Positions 23,301 through 37,779 are shown, numbered from the stretch's first letter. The stretch: DNA of 64,000 nucleotides from Paratinospora sagittata (GCA_035771175.1 CM069605.1:22088288-22152287), one strand, 5' to 3'. Numbers and translations are program-made. Notes: generated by a model from the sequence alone, not told the origin.

Positions 23301-24897
23301 TGTCACACCCTGCCCCGACGTGCCTAAACCAGCGGTACACTCGCGGACGGGGCGCGCATTTAATGCAGAGTGCGCAGCGGAAATATATAACATACAGTAC
23401 AAATCAGGTTTCATTTAATGCAGAATATTTTTGTACATAAAATGGTCAAGGGAACATACTCCCCAAAATCCCCAATGAATCATATGAAGGGTACAAAATG
23501 TGGGCCCCATAACCTGTACCCTGTCCATCCTAATTTCCTGTGAAAGATTGGATAATAATGGAGTGAGCTTAACGCGCTCAGTGGGTAAATAGTTTGTGAG
23601 TATAACAATTAATAAAGCATACTTCAATATCAAATATCTTAAATACACATGTGAGCCTCATAATCAATCAATATGTATGTATGCATGACATCGTCTCGTA
23701 ATGGTTTGATGAACGTACATCGCTTGAGTTCACGTACAGGTGTCCTTCCCCGGGCGTAGCCAGGTTCTCACTGTACGTCCCTCCTCAGGAACGATGCTCT
23801 GGATTCACGTACTGATGTCCCTTCCCGGGCGTAGCCGGGTTCTCATGTACGTCCTTCTCCAGAGAAATATAATGAATAGCGAGCAATGCTCATAACTATT
23901 CTATGAGTCATAAACCATATACGTCCTTAGGCGGTGATATGTATGATGCCAATGCATGAACTGGTCTAGTCTACTGGTTTGGTCTTTTCTTGACATTTAG
24001 ACTTACTTTGGCAACGTCTGGTGATCCTTATCTGAGTTGGTATCACGACGTGCAAGGTTAGGACATTCAGTATTACTTGTATAAGCTGATAGCTTTCAAT
24101 AAGACCAACTAGATCAGTCCCAAGTTGAGAGGTGAGACACAAGGTCTGCTTAAATAACCAATGGCCTAGAGCAGCCCGCTGCCTCCCGTTCACTATTTAA
24201 AGTTACTGAGGACAAGACCGAGTCTAGTTGAGTCAGATTGACCACAAATCCGGCATTATAACAGTATAATACATGAATTCCAAGTGTACAGGCAATAGTG
24301 AGACAGTCTAAACATTATATGACAATGCAGTGTAAATGAACAGTAGATATAACAATAACTGAATGTATACTTTAATAAAAGTTATAAAACACGCAAACCT
24401 ATGTTTCGTTCCCCACCTTCAGATAAGAACTTCTTTTTCAGATCTGGCGCTTTCTTCCAGACAGAACTTCATCGCACCGCACCGAGAGTCTCGAACAGAG
24501 AGTCTCGAAAGACTAAAAACTCAAAATGAGTGAAAAAAGGAGGAAAAATCACAATTTGGAGTGAATTTGGTGTGAAGAATGAAGAGGAGAGGGTTGGTTT
24601 ATATAGGGGTTTTGGCGCCTGGAAGTCCAGGCAGGCTGCCTGGACTTCCGAGCATGTGCCTGGACTTTCGGGCGGGTTGCCTGGACTTTCGGGAGGGTTG
24701 CCTGAACTTCTGGGCATGTGCCTGGACTTCCGGGCAGGTTGCTTGGACTTTCGGGCAGGTTGCCTGGACTTCCCAGCATGTGCTTGGACTTTCGGGCGGG
24801 CTGCCTCGACTTCCAGGCATGTGTCTGGACTTTCGGGCACGTATTCCCAAAATATTATTATTATTATTATTATTATTGTGAAATACAGGGTATTACA
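23301..24897 (-). repeat. Element A 5' LTR
   Basis: 1597 bp, minus strand TGTAATACCC to GGTGTGACA. It contains an (ATT)n run at about 24856-24877, a GC-rich 20-21-bp minisatellite (about 24609-24840; units GCCTGGACTTYCGGGC), a TATA box, and two CCGGGCGTAGCC hairpin words (near 23757 and 23836). It is longer than the 3' LTR because that copy has suffered deletions. Confidence 0.92.
24598..24605 (-). promoter_or_regulatory. TATA box of element A 5' LTR
   Basis: Minus strand TATATAAA just downstream of the U3 minisatellite. The equivalent place in the 3' LTR (near 6788-6791) has lost four bases (TTTATATAGGGG became TTTAGGGG). Confidence 0.7.
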
Positions 24898-24902
24898 GTG
24901 CG
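24898..24902. other. Target site duplication of element A, right copy
   Basis: GTGCG, paired with GTGAG at 5895-5899. Confidence 0.8.
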
Positions 24903-27900
24903 CTAGTGCCTTATGGAAAATTTTGGCAAATTGCTGGATAGCCTTATTATTGAAAAATTAATATTTTTACACTAAGAACCATTCCATTGACTCAAAACAT
25001 ATTAATATAAGATTAAAAACTTTTAAATAATTCAAAACTCATTGAAATTATGATTAAAACCTTTCGGAAAACATTTTTTAAAAATTGAATACTATATCAA
25101 AGTGATTTTCAAGACTTTGCAATTTTCAGAGTTTTACTGCTGAGATTGATCGAGAGGTTACCCTACACACCAAAGATAAAACTAGTGCATTAGACATGAG
25201 ATATGTCTTCGTTCTTAGTGCTTGATCTTGGAAGACTTCGATAGCTATTGTTTGATGTGTTGTTGATGATTAGTTGTAGCTCTTAGAAAAAAAAAATACA
25301 GGTGATGTGTTCTCTTACCGAGAACACTTCATATACTTACAGTTTAAAACAATAGATAGCCTCTGGAAATATCAGCACAAAAGAGATAGAATGAAGAACT
25401 TGCGAAATAATGAGGTTATCTTTAAGACAGTTTGAAATTTTGATTCAGTTCGAAGGTTGTTTGGGCAAATGCAAGAATCAAGACTTTCTTCTATTTAAAC
25501 ACTCTTTGGAAAGCTCGGTCTAACTTGCAAAAATCGTGTGTGTTCTATATTTGAAAATCACAGAATGAGGGTTATATAAAATTAGCAGTTGCAAGTTAAA
25601 GAGCAATAGAGTACAAAATGATTTGAATTCAAAATATTGTTTAATCTAAAGTTGTTTTGGGCGTGCGAGACAATGGGAATCATCTAGGTGTTAGTAGAGA
25701 ATATTTCAATTAAGATAACCTGGTAAAATTGGGTAAGAAATAGAAAAATCGAGCAAGCAGAAGTGCCCACATTTTTCTCATTAGAAATATCAGATTTTTG
25801 TCTCAGACTTGGATAGTGTGCTATTGGGTTGTGTATCATGTTCTCTATTGACAGATAGCAGGCTATAGCAGGTCAACATACACAAACCCGAGAGCTCGTG
25901 TTTTTCAAACTTTCCGATTGCGTGTTATCAAGGTCTATAGCGCTATTGCCCATTTTACTAAAAATGGAGAGATCACCGCAACAACTTTATAGCGAGTTAT
26001 CAAAGGGGATAGCGCGTTATAGACAATTTTTCAGTAAAACAAATGTTTTATTATTGAACCCTATCAGCGTGTTATCAACACTGATAGTGCGCTAGTGCTT
26101 TCTGGAAAATTTTGGCAAATTGTTGGATAACCTTATTATTGAAAAATTAATATTTTTACACTAAGAGCCATTGACTTAAAACATATTAATATAAGATTAA
26201 AAACTTTTAAATAATTCAAAACTCAATAAAATTATGATTAAAACCTTTCGGAAAACATTTTTTAAAAATTGAATACTATATCAAAGTGATTTTGAAGACT
26301 TTGCAATTTTAAGAGTTTTACTGCTGAGATTGATCGAGAGGTTACCCTACACACCAAAGATAAAACTAGTGCATTAGACATGAGATATGTCTTCGTTCTT
26401 CGAGCTTGATCTTGGAAGACTTCGATAGCTATTGTTTGATGTGTTGTTGATGATTAGTTGTAGCTCTTAATAAAAAAAATACAGGTGATGTGTTCTCTTA
26501 CCGAGAACACTTCATATACTTACAATTTAAAACAATAGATAGCCTCTGCAAATATCAGCACAAAAGAGATAGAATGAAGAACTTGCGAAATAATGAGGTT
26601 ATCTATAAGACAGTTTGCAATTTTGATTCAGTTCGAAGGTTGTTTGGGCAAATGCAAGAATCATGACTTTCTTCTATTTAAACACTCTTTGGAAAGCTCG
26701 GTCTAACTTGCAAAAATCGTGTGTGTTCTATCTTTGAAAATCACAGAATGAGGGTTTTATAAAATTAGCAGTTGCAAGTTAAAGAGCAAGAGAGTACAAA
26801 ATGATTTGAATTCAAAACATTGTTTAATCTAAAGTTGTTTTGGGCGTGCGAGACAATAGGAATCATCTAGGTGTTAGTAGAGAATATTTCAATTAAGATA
26901 ACCTGGCAAAACTGGGTAAGAAATAGAAAAATCGAGCAAGCAGAAGTGCCCACATTTTTCTCGTTAGAAATATCAGATTTTTGTCTCAGACGTGGATAGT
27001 GTGCTATTGGGTTGTGTATCATGTTCTCTATTGACAGATAGCAGGCTATAGAAGGTCAACATACACAAACCCGAGAGCTCGTGTTTTTTAGACTTTCCGA
27101 TTTTACTAAAAATGGAGAGATCACGGCAACAACTTTATAGCGAGATATCAAAGGGGATAACGCGTTATAGACAATTTTCCAGAAAAACAAATGTTTTATT
27201 ATTGAACCCTATCAGTGTGTTATCAACGCTGATAGGGCGCAAGTGCCTTCTGGAAAATTTTTGCAAATTGCTGGATAGCCTTATTTTTGAAAAATTAATA
27301 TTTTTACACTCAAGAACCATTCGATTGACTCAAAACATATTGATATAAGATTAAAAACTTTTAAATAATTCAAAACTCATTGAAATTATGATTAAAACCT
27401 TTCGGAAAACATTTTTTCAAAATGAAATACTATATCGAAGTGATTTTGAAGAGTTTGGAATTTTCAGAGTTTTAGTGCTGAGATTGATCGAGAGGTTACC
27501 CTACATACCAAAGATAAAACTAATGCATTAGACATGAGATATGTCTTCGTTCTTCGAGCTTGATCTTTGTAGATTTCGATATCTATTGTTTGATGTGTTG
27601 TTGATGATTAGTTGTAGCTCTTAGAAAAAAAAATACCGGTGATGTGTTCTCTTACCAAGAACGCTTCATATACTTACAGTTTTAAAAAATAGATAGCCTC
27701 TGGAAATATTAGCACAAAAAAGATAGAATGAAGAACTTGCGAAATAATGAGGTTGTTTGGGTAAATGCAAGAATCACGACTTTCTTCTATCTAAACACTC
27801 TTTGGAAAACTCGGTCTAACTTGCAAAAATCTTGTGTGTTCTATCTTTGAAAATAAGAGAATGAGGGTTTTATAAAATTAGCAGTTGCATGTTAAAGAGC

Positions 27901-30900
27901 AAGAGAGTACAAAATGATTTGAATTCAAAACATTGTTTAATCTAGTTGTTTTGGGAGTGCGAGACAATGGGAATCATCTAGGTGTTAGTAGAGAATATTT
28001 CAATTAAGATAACATGGTTAAACTTTATAGGGAATAAAAAAATCGAGCAGGCAGAGTGCCCCTTTCTTTCTCGTTAGAAATATCAGATTTTTGTCTCAGA
28101 CGTGGATAGCGTGCTATTAGGATGTGTATCATGTTCTCTATTGACAGATAGCAGGCTATAGCAGGTCGATATACACAAACCCGAGAGCTCGAGTTTTTCA
28201 GACTTTCCAATTGCGTGTTATCAAGGCCTATAGAGCTATTGCCCATTTAACTAAAAATGGAAAGATCACGACAACAACTTTATAGCGAGTTATCAAAGGG
28301 GATAGCGCGCTATAGATAATTTTCAGAACAGCAAATGTTTTATTATAGAACCCTATCAGCGTGCTATCAACACTGATAGTGCGCTTGTGCCTTCAAGAAA
28401 ATTTTGGCAAATTTCAGGATAGCCTTATTTTTGAAATATTAATATTTTTACACTCAAGAACCAATTCATTGACTCAAAACATATTGATATAAGATTAAAA
28501 ACTTTTAAATAATTCAAAACTCATTGAAATTATGATTAAAACCTTTCGAAAAACATTTTTTCAAAATGAAATACTATATCGAAGTGATTTTGAAGTCTTT
28601 GGAATTTTCAAAGTTTTAGTGTTGAGAATGATCGAGAGGTTACCCTACACACCGAAGATAAAACTAATGCATTAGACATGTGATATTTCTTCGTTCTTCG
28701 AGCATGATCATTGTAGACTTCGATAGCTATTGTTCGATGTGTTGTTGATGATTAGTTGTGGCTCTAAAAAAAAATACAGGTGATGTGTTCTCTTACCGAG
28801 AGCACTTCATATACTTACAGTTTAAAACGATAGATAGCTTCTGGAAATATCAGCACAAAAGAGATAGAATGAAGAACTTGCGAAATAATGAGGTCAACTT
28901 CAACACAGTTTGCAATTTTGATTCAGTTCGAAGGTTGTTTGGGCAAATGCAAGAATCATGACTTTCTTCTATTTAAACACTCTTTGGAAAGCTCGGTCTA
29001 ACTTGCAAAAATCGTGTGTGTTTTATCTTTGAAAATCAGAGAATGAGGGTTTTATAAAATTAGCAGTTGCAAGTTAAAGAGCAAGAGAGTACAAAATAAT
29101 TTGAATTCAAAACATTATTTAATCTAAAGTTGTGTTGGGCGTGCGAGACAATGGGAATCATCTAGGTGTTAGTAGAGAATATTTCAATTAAGATAACCTC
29201 GTAAAACTGTCTAAGGAATAAAAAAATCGAGCAAGCAGAAGTGCCCACATTTTTCTCGTTAGAAATATCATATTTTTGTCTCAGACGTTGATAGCGTGCT
29301 ATTGGGTTGTGTATCACGTTCTCTATTGACAGATAGCAGGCTATAGCAAGTCGATATACACAAACTCGAGAGCTCAAGTTTTTAAGACATTCCGATTGTG
29401 TGTTTTCAAGGCCCATAGAGTGCTATTGCCCATTTTACTAAAAATGGAAAGATCACTGCAACAACTTTATAGCGAGTTATCAAAGGGATAGCGTACTATA
29501 GACAATTTTTCAGTAAAACAAATATTTTATTATAGAACCCTATCAGCGTGCTATCAACACTAATAGTGCGCTAGTGCCTTATGGAAAATTTTGCAAATTG
29601 CTGGGTAGCCTTATTTTTGAAAAATTAATGTCTTTACACTAAGAACCATTCCATTGAGTCAAAACATATTGATATAAGATAAAAAATTTTAAATAATTCA
29701 AAACTCATTGAAATTACGATTAAAACCTTTTGGAAAACATTATTTAAAAATTGAATAGTATATCAAAGTGATTTTGAAAACTTTGTAATTTTCAAAGTTT
29801 TAGTGCTGAGATTGATCGAGAGGTTACCCTACACACCAAAGATAAAACTAATGCATTAGACATGAGATATGTCTTCATTATTCGAGCTTGCTCTTTGTAG
29901 ACTTCGATAGCTATTGTTTGATGTGTTGTTGATTATTAGTTGTAGCTCTTAGAAAAAAAAAATACAGGTGATGTGTTCACTTACCCAGAACACTTCATAT
30001 ATTTACAGTTTAAAACAATAGATAGCCTCTGGAAATATCAGCACAAAAGAGATAGAATGAAGAACTTGCGAAATAATGAGGTTATCTTTAAGACAGTTTG
30101 CAATTTTGATTCAGTTCGAAGGTTGTTTGGGCAAATGCAAGAATCAAGACTTTCTTCTATTTAAACGCTCTTTGGAAAGCTCGGTCTAACTTGCAAAAAT
30201 CGTGTGTGTTCTATCTTTGAAAATCACAGAATGAGGGTTTTATAAAATTAGCAGCTGCAAGTTAAAGAGCAAGAGAGCACAAAATGATTTGAATTCTAAA
30301 CATTGTTTAATCTAAAGTTGTTTTGGGCGTGTGAGACAATAGGAATCATCTAGGTGTTAGTAGAGAATATTTCAATTAAGATAACCTGGTAAAACTGGGT
30401 AAGAAATAGAAAAATCGAGCAAGCAGAAGTGCCCATATTTTTCTCGTTAGAAATATCAGATTTTTGTCTCAGACGTGGATAGTGTGCTATTGGGTTTTGT
30501 ATCATGTTCTCTATTGACAGATAGCAGGCTATAGAAGGTCAACATACACAAACCCGAGAGCTCGTGTTTTTTAGACTTTCCGATTTTACTAAAAATGGAG
30601 AGATCACGGCAACAACTTTATAGCGAGTTATCAAAGGGATAACGCACTATAGACAATATTTCAGTAAAACAAATATTTTGTTATAGAACCCTCTCAGCGT
30701 GCTATCAACACTGATAGTGCGCTAGTGCCTTATGGAAAATTTTGCAAATTGCTGGGTAGCCTTATTTTTGAAAAATTAATGTCTTTACACTAAGAACCAT
30801 TCAATTGAGTCAAAACATATTGATATAAGATTAAAAACTTTTAAATAATTCAAAACTAATTGAAATTATGATTAAAACCTTTTGGAAAACATTATTTAAA

Positions 30901-33900
30901 AATTGAATAGTATATCAAAGTGATTTTGAAAACTTTGTAATTTTCAAAGTTTTAGTGCTGAGATTATTTGAGAGGTTACCCTACACACCAAAGATAAAAC
31001 TAATGCATTAGACATGAGATATGTCTTCATTATTCGAGCTTGCTCTTTGTAGACTTCGATAGCTATTGTTTGATGTGTTGTTGATGATTGGTTGTAGCTC
31101 TTAGAAAAAAAAAATACAGGTGATGTGTTCACTTTCCGAGAACACTTCATGTATTTACAGTTTAAAACAATAGATAGCCTCTGGAAATATCAGCACAAAA
31201 GAGATAGAATGAAGAACTTGCGAGTTATTGAGGTTATCTTCAAGACAGTTTGCAATTTTGATTCAGTTCAAAGGTTGTTTGGGCAAATGCAAGAATCATG
31301 ACTTTCTTCTCTTTAAACACTCTTTGGAAAGCTCGGTCTAACTTGCAAAAATCGTGTGTGTTTTATCTTTGAAAATCAGAGAATGAGGGGTTTATAAAAT
31401 TAGCAGTTGCAAGTTAAAGAGCAAGAGAGTACAAAATAATTTGAATTCAAAACATTATTTAATCTAAAGTTGTGTTGGGCGTGCGAGACAATGGGAATCA
31501 TCTAGGTGTTAGTAGAGAATATTTCAATTAAGATAACCTCGTAAAACTGTCTAAGGAATAAAAAAATCGAGCAAGCAGAAGTGCCCACATTTTTCTCGTT
31601 AGAAATATCATATTTTTGTCTCAGACGTTGATAGCGTGCTATTGGGTTGTGTATCATGTTCTCTATTGACAGATAGCAGGCTATAGCAAGTCGATATACA
31701 CAAACTCGAGAGCTCAAGTTTTTAAGACATTCCGATTGTGTGTTTTCAAGGCCCATAGCGTGCTATTGCCCATTTTACTAAAAATGGAAAGATCACTGCA
31801 ACAGCTTTATAGCGAGTTATCAAAGGGATAGCGCACTATAGACAATTTTTCAGTAAAACAAATATTTTATTATAGAACCCTATCAGCGTGCTATCAACAC
31901 TGATAGTGCGCTAGTGCCTTATGGAAAATTTTGCAAATTGCTGGGTAGCCTTATTTTTGAAAAATTAATGTCTTTACACTAAGAACCATTCCATTGAGTC
32001 AAAACATATTGATATAAGATTAAAAACTTTTAAATAATTCAAAACTCATTGAAATTATGATTAAAACCTTTTGGAAAACATTATTTAAAAATTGAATAGT
32101 ATATCAAAGTGATTTTGAAAACTTTGTAATTTTTAAAGTTTTAGTGCTGAGATTGATCGAGAGGTTACCCTACACACCAAAGATAAAACTAATGCATTAG
32201 ACATGAGATATGTCTTCATTATTTGAGCTTGCTCTTTGTAGACTTCGATAGCTATTGTTTGATGTGTTGTTGATGATTAGTTGTAGCTCTTAGAAAAGAA
32301 AAATACAGGTGATGTGTTCACTTACCGAGAACGCTTCATATATTTTCAGTTTAAAACAATAGATAGCTTCTGGAAATATCAGCACAAAAGATATAGAATG
32401 AAGAACTTGCGAGTTATTGAGGTTATCTTACAGACAGTTTGCAATTTTGATTCAGTTCGAAGGTTGTTTGGGCAAATGCAAGAATCATGACTTTCTTCTC
32501 TTTAAACACTCTTTGGAAAGCTCGGTCTAACTTGCAAAAATCGTGTGTGTTTTATCTTTGAAAATCAGAGAATGAGGGTTTTATAAAATTAGCAGTTGCA
32601 AGTTAAAGAGCAAGAGAGTACAAAATAATTTGAATTCAAAACATTATTTAATCTAAAGTTGTGTTGGGCGTGCGAGACAATGGGAATCGTCAAGGTGTTA
32701 GTAGAGAATATTTCAATTAAGATAACCTCGTAAAACTGTCTAAGGAATAAAAAAATCGAGCAAGCAGAAGTGCCCACATTTTTCTCGTTAGAAATATCAT
32801 ATTTTTGTCTCAGACGTTGATAGCGTGCTATTGGGTTGTGTATCATGTTCTGTATTGACAAATAGCAGGCTATAGCAAGTCGATATACACAAACTCGAGA
32901 GCTCAAGTTTTTAAGATATTCCGATTGTGTGTTTTCAAGGCCCACAGCGTGCTAATGCCCATTTTACTAAAAATGGAAAGATCACTGCAACAACTTTATA
33001 GCGAGTTATCAAAGGGATAGTGCTATAGACAATTTTTCAGTAAAACAAATATTTTATTATAGAACCCTATCAGCGTGCTATCAACACTGATAGTGCGCTA
33101 GTGCTTTATGGAAAATTTTGCAAATTGCTGGGTAGCCTTATTTTTGAAAAATTAATGTCTTTACACTAAGAACCATTCCATTGAGTCAAAACATATTGAT
33201 ATAAGATAAAAAATTTTAAATAATTCAAAACTCATTGAAATTACGATTAAAACCTTTTGGAAAACATTATTTAAAAATTGAATAGTATATCAAAGTGATT
33301 TTGAAAACTTTGTAATTTTCAAAGTTTTAGTGCTGAGATTGATCGAGAGGTTACCCTACACACCAAAGATAAAACTAATTCATTAGACATGAGATATGTC
33401 TTCATTATTCGAGCTTGCTCTTTGTAGACTTCGATAGCTATTGTTTGATGTGTTGTTGATGATTAGTTGTAGCTCTTAGAAAAAAAAAACACAGGTGATG
33501 TGTTCACTTACCGAGAACACTTCATATATTTACAGTTTAAAACAATAGATAGCCTCTGGAAATATCAGCACAAAAGAGATAGAATGAAGAACTTGCGAGT
33601 TATTGAGGTTATCTTCAAGACAGTTTGCAATTTTGATTCAGTTCGAAGGTTGTTTGGGCAAATGCAAGAATCATGACTTTCTTCTATTTAAACACTCTTT
33701 GGAAAGCTCGGTCTAACTTGCAAAAATCGTGTGTGTTTTATCTTTGAAAATCAGAGAATGAGGGTTTTATAAAATTAGCAGTTGCAAGTTAAAGAGCAAG
33801 AGAGTACAAAATAATTTGAATTCAAAACATTATTTAATCTAAAGTTGTGTTGGGCGTGCGAGACAATGGGAATCATCTAGGTGTTAGTAGAGAATATTTC

Positions 33901-36361
33901 AATTAAGATAACCTCGTAAAACTGTCTAAGGAATAAAAAAATCGAGCAAGCAGAAGTGCCCACATTTTTCTCGTTAGAAATATCATATTTTTGTCTCATA
34001 CGTTGATAGCGTGCTATTGGGTTGTGTATCATGTTCTCTATTGACAGATAGCAGGCTATAACAAGTCGATATACACAAACTCGAGAACTCGAGTTTTTCA
34101 GACTTTCCGATTGCGTGTTATCAAGGCCTATAGCGCTATTGCCCATTTAACTAAAAATGGATAGATCACGACAACAACTTTATAGCGAGTTATCAAAGAG
34201 GATAGCGCACTATAGATAATTTTCCAGAAAAAAGAAATGTTTTATTATAAAACCCTATCAGCGTGCTATCAACACTGATAGTGCGCTAGTGCCTTCTGGA
34301 AAATTTTGGCAAATTGCTGGATAGCCTTATTTTTGGAAAATTAATATTTTTACAGTCAAGAACCATTCCATTGACTCAAAACATATTGATATAGGATTAA
34401 AAACTTTTAAATAATTCAAAACTCATTGAAATTTTGATTAAAACCTTTCGAAAAACATTTTATCAAAATGAAATACTATATCGAAGTGATTTTGAAGACT
34501 TTGGAATTTTTAGAGTTTTAGTGCTGAGATTGATGGAGAGGTTACCCTACACACGAAAGATAGAACTAATGCATTAGACATGAGATATGTCTTCATAATT
34601 CGAGCTTGCTCTTTCTAGACTTCGATAGCTATTGTTCGATGTGTTGTTGATGATTAGTTGTAGCTCTTAGAAAACAAAAATACAGGTGATGTGTTCTCAT
34701 ACCGAGAACACTTCATATATTTACAGTTTAAAACAATAGATAGCCTCTGGAAATATCAGCACAAAAGAGATAGAATGAAGAACTTGCGAGTTATTGAGGT
34801 TATCTTCAAGACAGTTTGCAATTTTGATTCAGTTCGAAGGTTGTTTGGGCAAATGCAAGAATCACGTCTTTCTTCTATTTAAACACTCTTTGGAAAGCTA
34901 GGTCTAACATGCAAAAATCGTGTGTGTTTAAATCGCGTGTGTTTTATCTTTGAAAATTAGAGAATGAGGGTTTTGTAAAATTAGCAGTTGCAAGTTAAAG
35001 AGCAAGAGAGTACAAAATGATTTGAATTCAAAACATTATTTAATCTAAAGTTGTTTTGGGAGTGCGAGACAATGGTAATCATCTAGGTGTTAGTAGAGAA
35101 TATTTCAATTAAGATAACTTGGTAAAACTGTGTAAGGAATAGAAAATCGAGCAAGCAGAAGTGCCCACATTTTTCTTGTTAGAAATATCAGATTTTTGGC
35201 TCAGACGTGGATAGCGTGCTATTGGGTTTTCTATCATGTTCTCTATTGATAGATAGCAGGCTATAGCAGGTCGATGGACACAAACCCGAGAACTCGAGTT
35301 TTTCAGACTTTCCGACTGCGTGTTATCAAGGCCTATAGCGCTATTGCCCATTTAACTAAAAATGGAAAGATCACGACAACAACTTTATAGCGAGTTATCA
35401 AAGGGGATAGCGCGCTATAGATAATTTTCCAGTAAAACAAATGTTTAATTATAGAACCCTATCAGCGTGCTATCAACACTGATAGTGCGGTAGTGCCTTA
35501 TGGAAAATTTTTGCAAATTGCTGGATAGCCTTATTTTTGAAAAATTAATGTTTTTACACTAAGAACCATTCCATAGACTCAAAACATATTGATATAAGAT
35601 TAAAAACTTTTAAATAATTCAAAACTCATTGAAATTATGATGAAAACCTTTCGGAAATTTTTTTTTTAAAATTGAATACTATATCAAAGTGATTTTGAAG
35701 ACTTTGAAATATTCAGAGTTTTAGTTCTGAGATTGATCGAGAGGTTACCCTACACACCAAAGATAAAACTAGTGCATTAGACGTGAGATATGTCTTCGTT
35801 CTTCGAGCTTGGTCTTTGTGGACTTCGATAGCTATTGTTTGATGTGTTGTTGATGATTAGTTGTAGCTCTTAGAAAAAAAAATACAGGTGATGTGTTCTC
35901 TTACCGAGAACACTTCATATACTTACAGTTTAAAACAATAGATAGCCTATGGAAATATCAGCACAAAAGAGATAGAATGAAGAACTTGCGATATAATCAG
36001 GTTATCCTCAAGATAGTTTGCAATTTTGATTCAGTTCGAAGGTTGTTTGGGCAAATGCAAGAATCACGACTATCTTCTATTTAAACACTCTTTGGAAAGC
36101 TAGGTCTAACATTCAAAAATCGTGTGTGTTTTATCTTTGAAAATCAGAGAATGAGGGTCTTATAAAATTAGAAGTTGCAAGTTAAAGAGCAAGAGAGTAC
36201 AAAATGATTTGAATTCAAAACATTATTTAATCTAAAGTTGTTTTGGGAGTACGAGACAATGGGAATCATCTAGGTGTTAGTAGAGAATATTTCAATTAAG
36301 ATAACTTGGTAAAACTGTGTAAGGAATAGAAAAATCGAGCAAGCAGAAGTGGCCCCATTTT
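24898..36361. repeat. Satellite block S2
   Basis: Continues the array in phase with S1. GGATAGCC landmarks at 24936, 26125, 27273, 28417, 29603, 30754, 31943, 33130, 34319 and 35523 give lengths of 1189, 1148, 1144, 1186, 1151, 1189, 1187, 1189 and 1204 bp. The monomers at 29603-33130 are very alike (shared GTCTTTACACTAAG variant), which suggests recent local amplification. Monomers 26125 and 29603 share one deletion. The block ends at the element C insertion. No gene is seen. Confidence 0.93.
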
Positions 36362-37779
36362 TGTCACACCCCGCCCGGACGCGCCTAAACCGGCGGTACA
36401 CTCACGGACGGGGCGCGCATTTGAAACAATTATAATGGTAACAACAGAGTGTGCAATGGAAATACGGTACACACAGTACAAATCTGATTTCATTTATTTA
36501 AGAATACTTTTGTACATATGATGGTCAAGGGAACATACTCCCAAAATCCCCAATGAATCATACAAAGGGTACAAAATGTGGGCCCCATAACCTGCACCCA
36601 GTCCACCCGAATTTCCTGTGAAAGATTTTAAAATAATGGAGTGAGCTTAACGCGCTCAGTGGGTAAATAGTGCATGAGTATAACAATTAATAAAGCATAC
36701 TTCAATATCAAATATCTTAAATACACATGTGAGCATCATAATCAATCAATATGAATGTATGCATGACACCGTCTCGTAATGGTTTGATGAACGTACATCG
36801 CCTGAATTCACGTACAGGAACGATGCTCTGAATTCACGTACTGATGTCCTTCCCCGGGTGTAGCCGGGTTCTCATGTACGTCCCTCTCCAGAGAAATATA
36901 ATGAATAGTGAGCAATGCTCCTAACTATTCTATGAGTCATAAACCATATACGTCCCTAGGTGGTGATATGTATGATGCCAATGCATGAACTGGTCTAGTC
37001 ATTCTTGACATTTAGACTGACTTTGGCAACGTCTGGTGATCCTTATTAGGGTCGGTATCACGACGTGCAAGATTAGGACATTTAGTATTACTGTATAAGC
37101 TGATAGCTTTCAATAAGACCAACTAGATCAGTCCCCAGTTGAGAGGTGAGACACAAGGTCTGCTTAAATACCAATCGCCTAGAGCAGCCCGTTGCCTCCC
37201 GTTCACTATTTAAAGTTACTGAGGACAAGACCGAGTCTAGTTGAGTCAGATTGACCACAAATCCGACATTATAACAGTGCAATACATGAATTCCAAATAT
37301 ACAGGCATATGTGCGGCAATGTAAACAGTATATGACATAATGTAGTGTAAATGAATAGTAGACATAATAATAATTGAATGTAAACTTTAATAAAAGTTAT
37401 GAAACATGCAAACATATGTTTCGTTCCCCACCTTCAGATAAAACTTCTTCTTTCAGATCAGGCACTTTCCTCCGGACAGAACTTCGTTGCACCGCTTTCA
37501 AATCTGGCGCTTTCCTCCGGATAGAACTTTGTTGCACCGCACCGAGAGTCTCGGACAGAGAGTCTCAAAAACTTAGAATGCGTGGAAAGGAGAAGAAATT
37601 CACAAGAGAAGGTGATTTGGTGTGAGGAATGAGAACTGAGGAGGTTTCTTATATAGAGATTTTTGCGCCTGAACGTTCGGGCATGCGCCTGAACGTTCTG
37701 GCATGCGCCTGAACGTTAGGGCGTTGCCCAAATAGTAATTTTTTTTTTTTTTTTTTTTTGTGAAATACAGGTCATTACA
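36362..37779 (-). repeat. Element C 3' LTR
   Basis: 1418 bp with both ends, although the minus-strand start reads TGTAATGACC. It has a T-run at 37740-37759, three minisatellite units of the GCGCCTGAACGTTCTGGCAT type (about 37665-37725) and a TATA box (37649-37655). A duplicated ACGTACTGATGTCC region is shortened compared with A and D. Confidence 0.92.
37649..37655 (-). promoter_or_regulatory. TATA box of element C 3' LTR
   Basis: Minus strand TATATAA downstream of the U3 minisatellite; the truncated 5' LTR has the same at 40071-40077. Confidence 0.65.

Larger units (their letters stand above)
5900..24897 (-). mobile_element. Element A: Ty3/gypsy retrotransposon, internally deleted, host of element B
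   Basis: On the minus strand it starts TGTAATACCC at 24897 and ends GGTGTGACA at 5900. Satellite flanks join in phase and a 5-bp target duplication is present. Order on the minus strand: 5' LTR (24897-23301), primer-binding site, AT-rich leader, ORF1 with stops, spacer, gag start, a deletion into RNase H, integrase, polypurine tract, 3' LTR (18094-17802 and 6799-5900, split by element B). Without B it is about 8.0 kb, against 11.5 kb for its relative D. It cannot encode gag, protease or RT. The stops and the many LTR differences mark it as an older insertion than D. Confidence 0.92.

Noticed and set aside
33877..34146. Recurring minus-strand ORF of 65-118 residues in satellite monomers
   Set aside because: It overlaps the dyad-rich core, varies in length and start between copies, and resembles no protein family.
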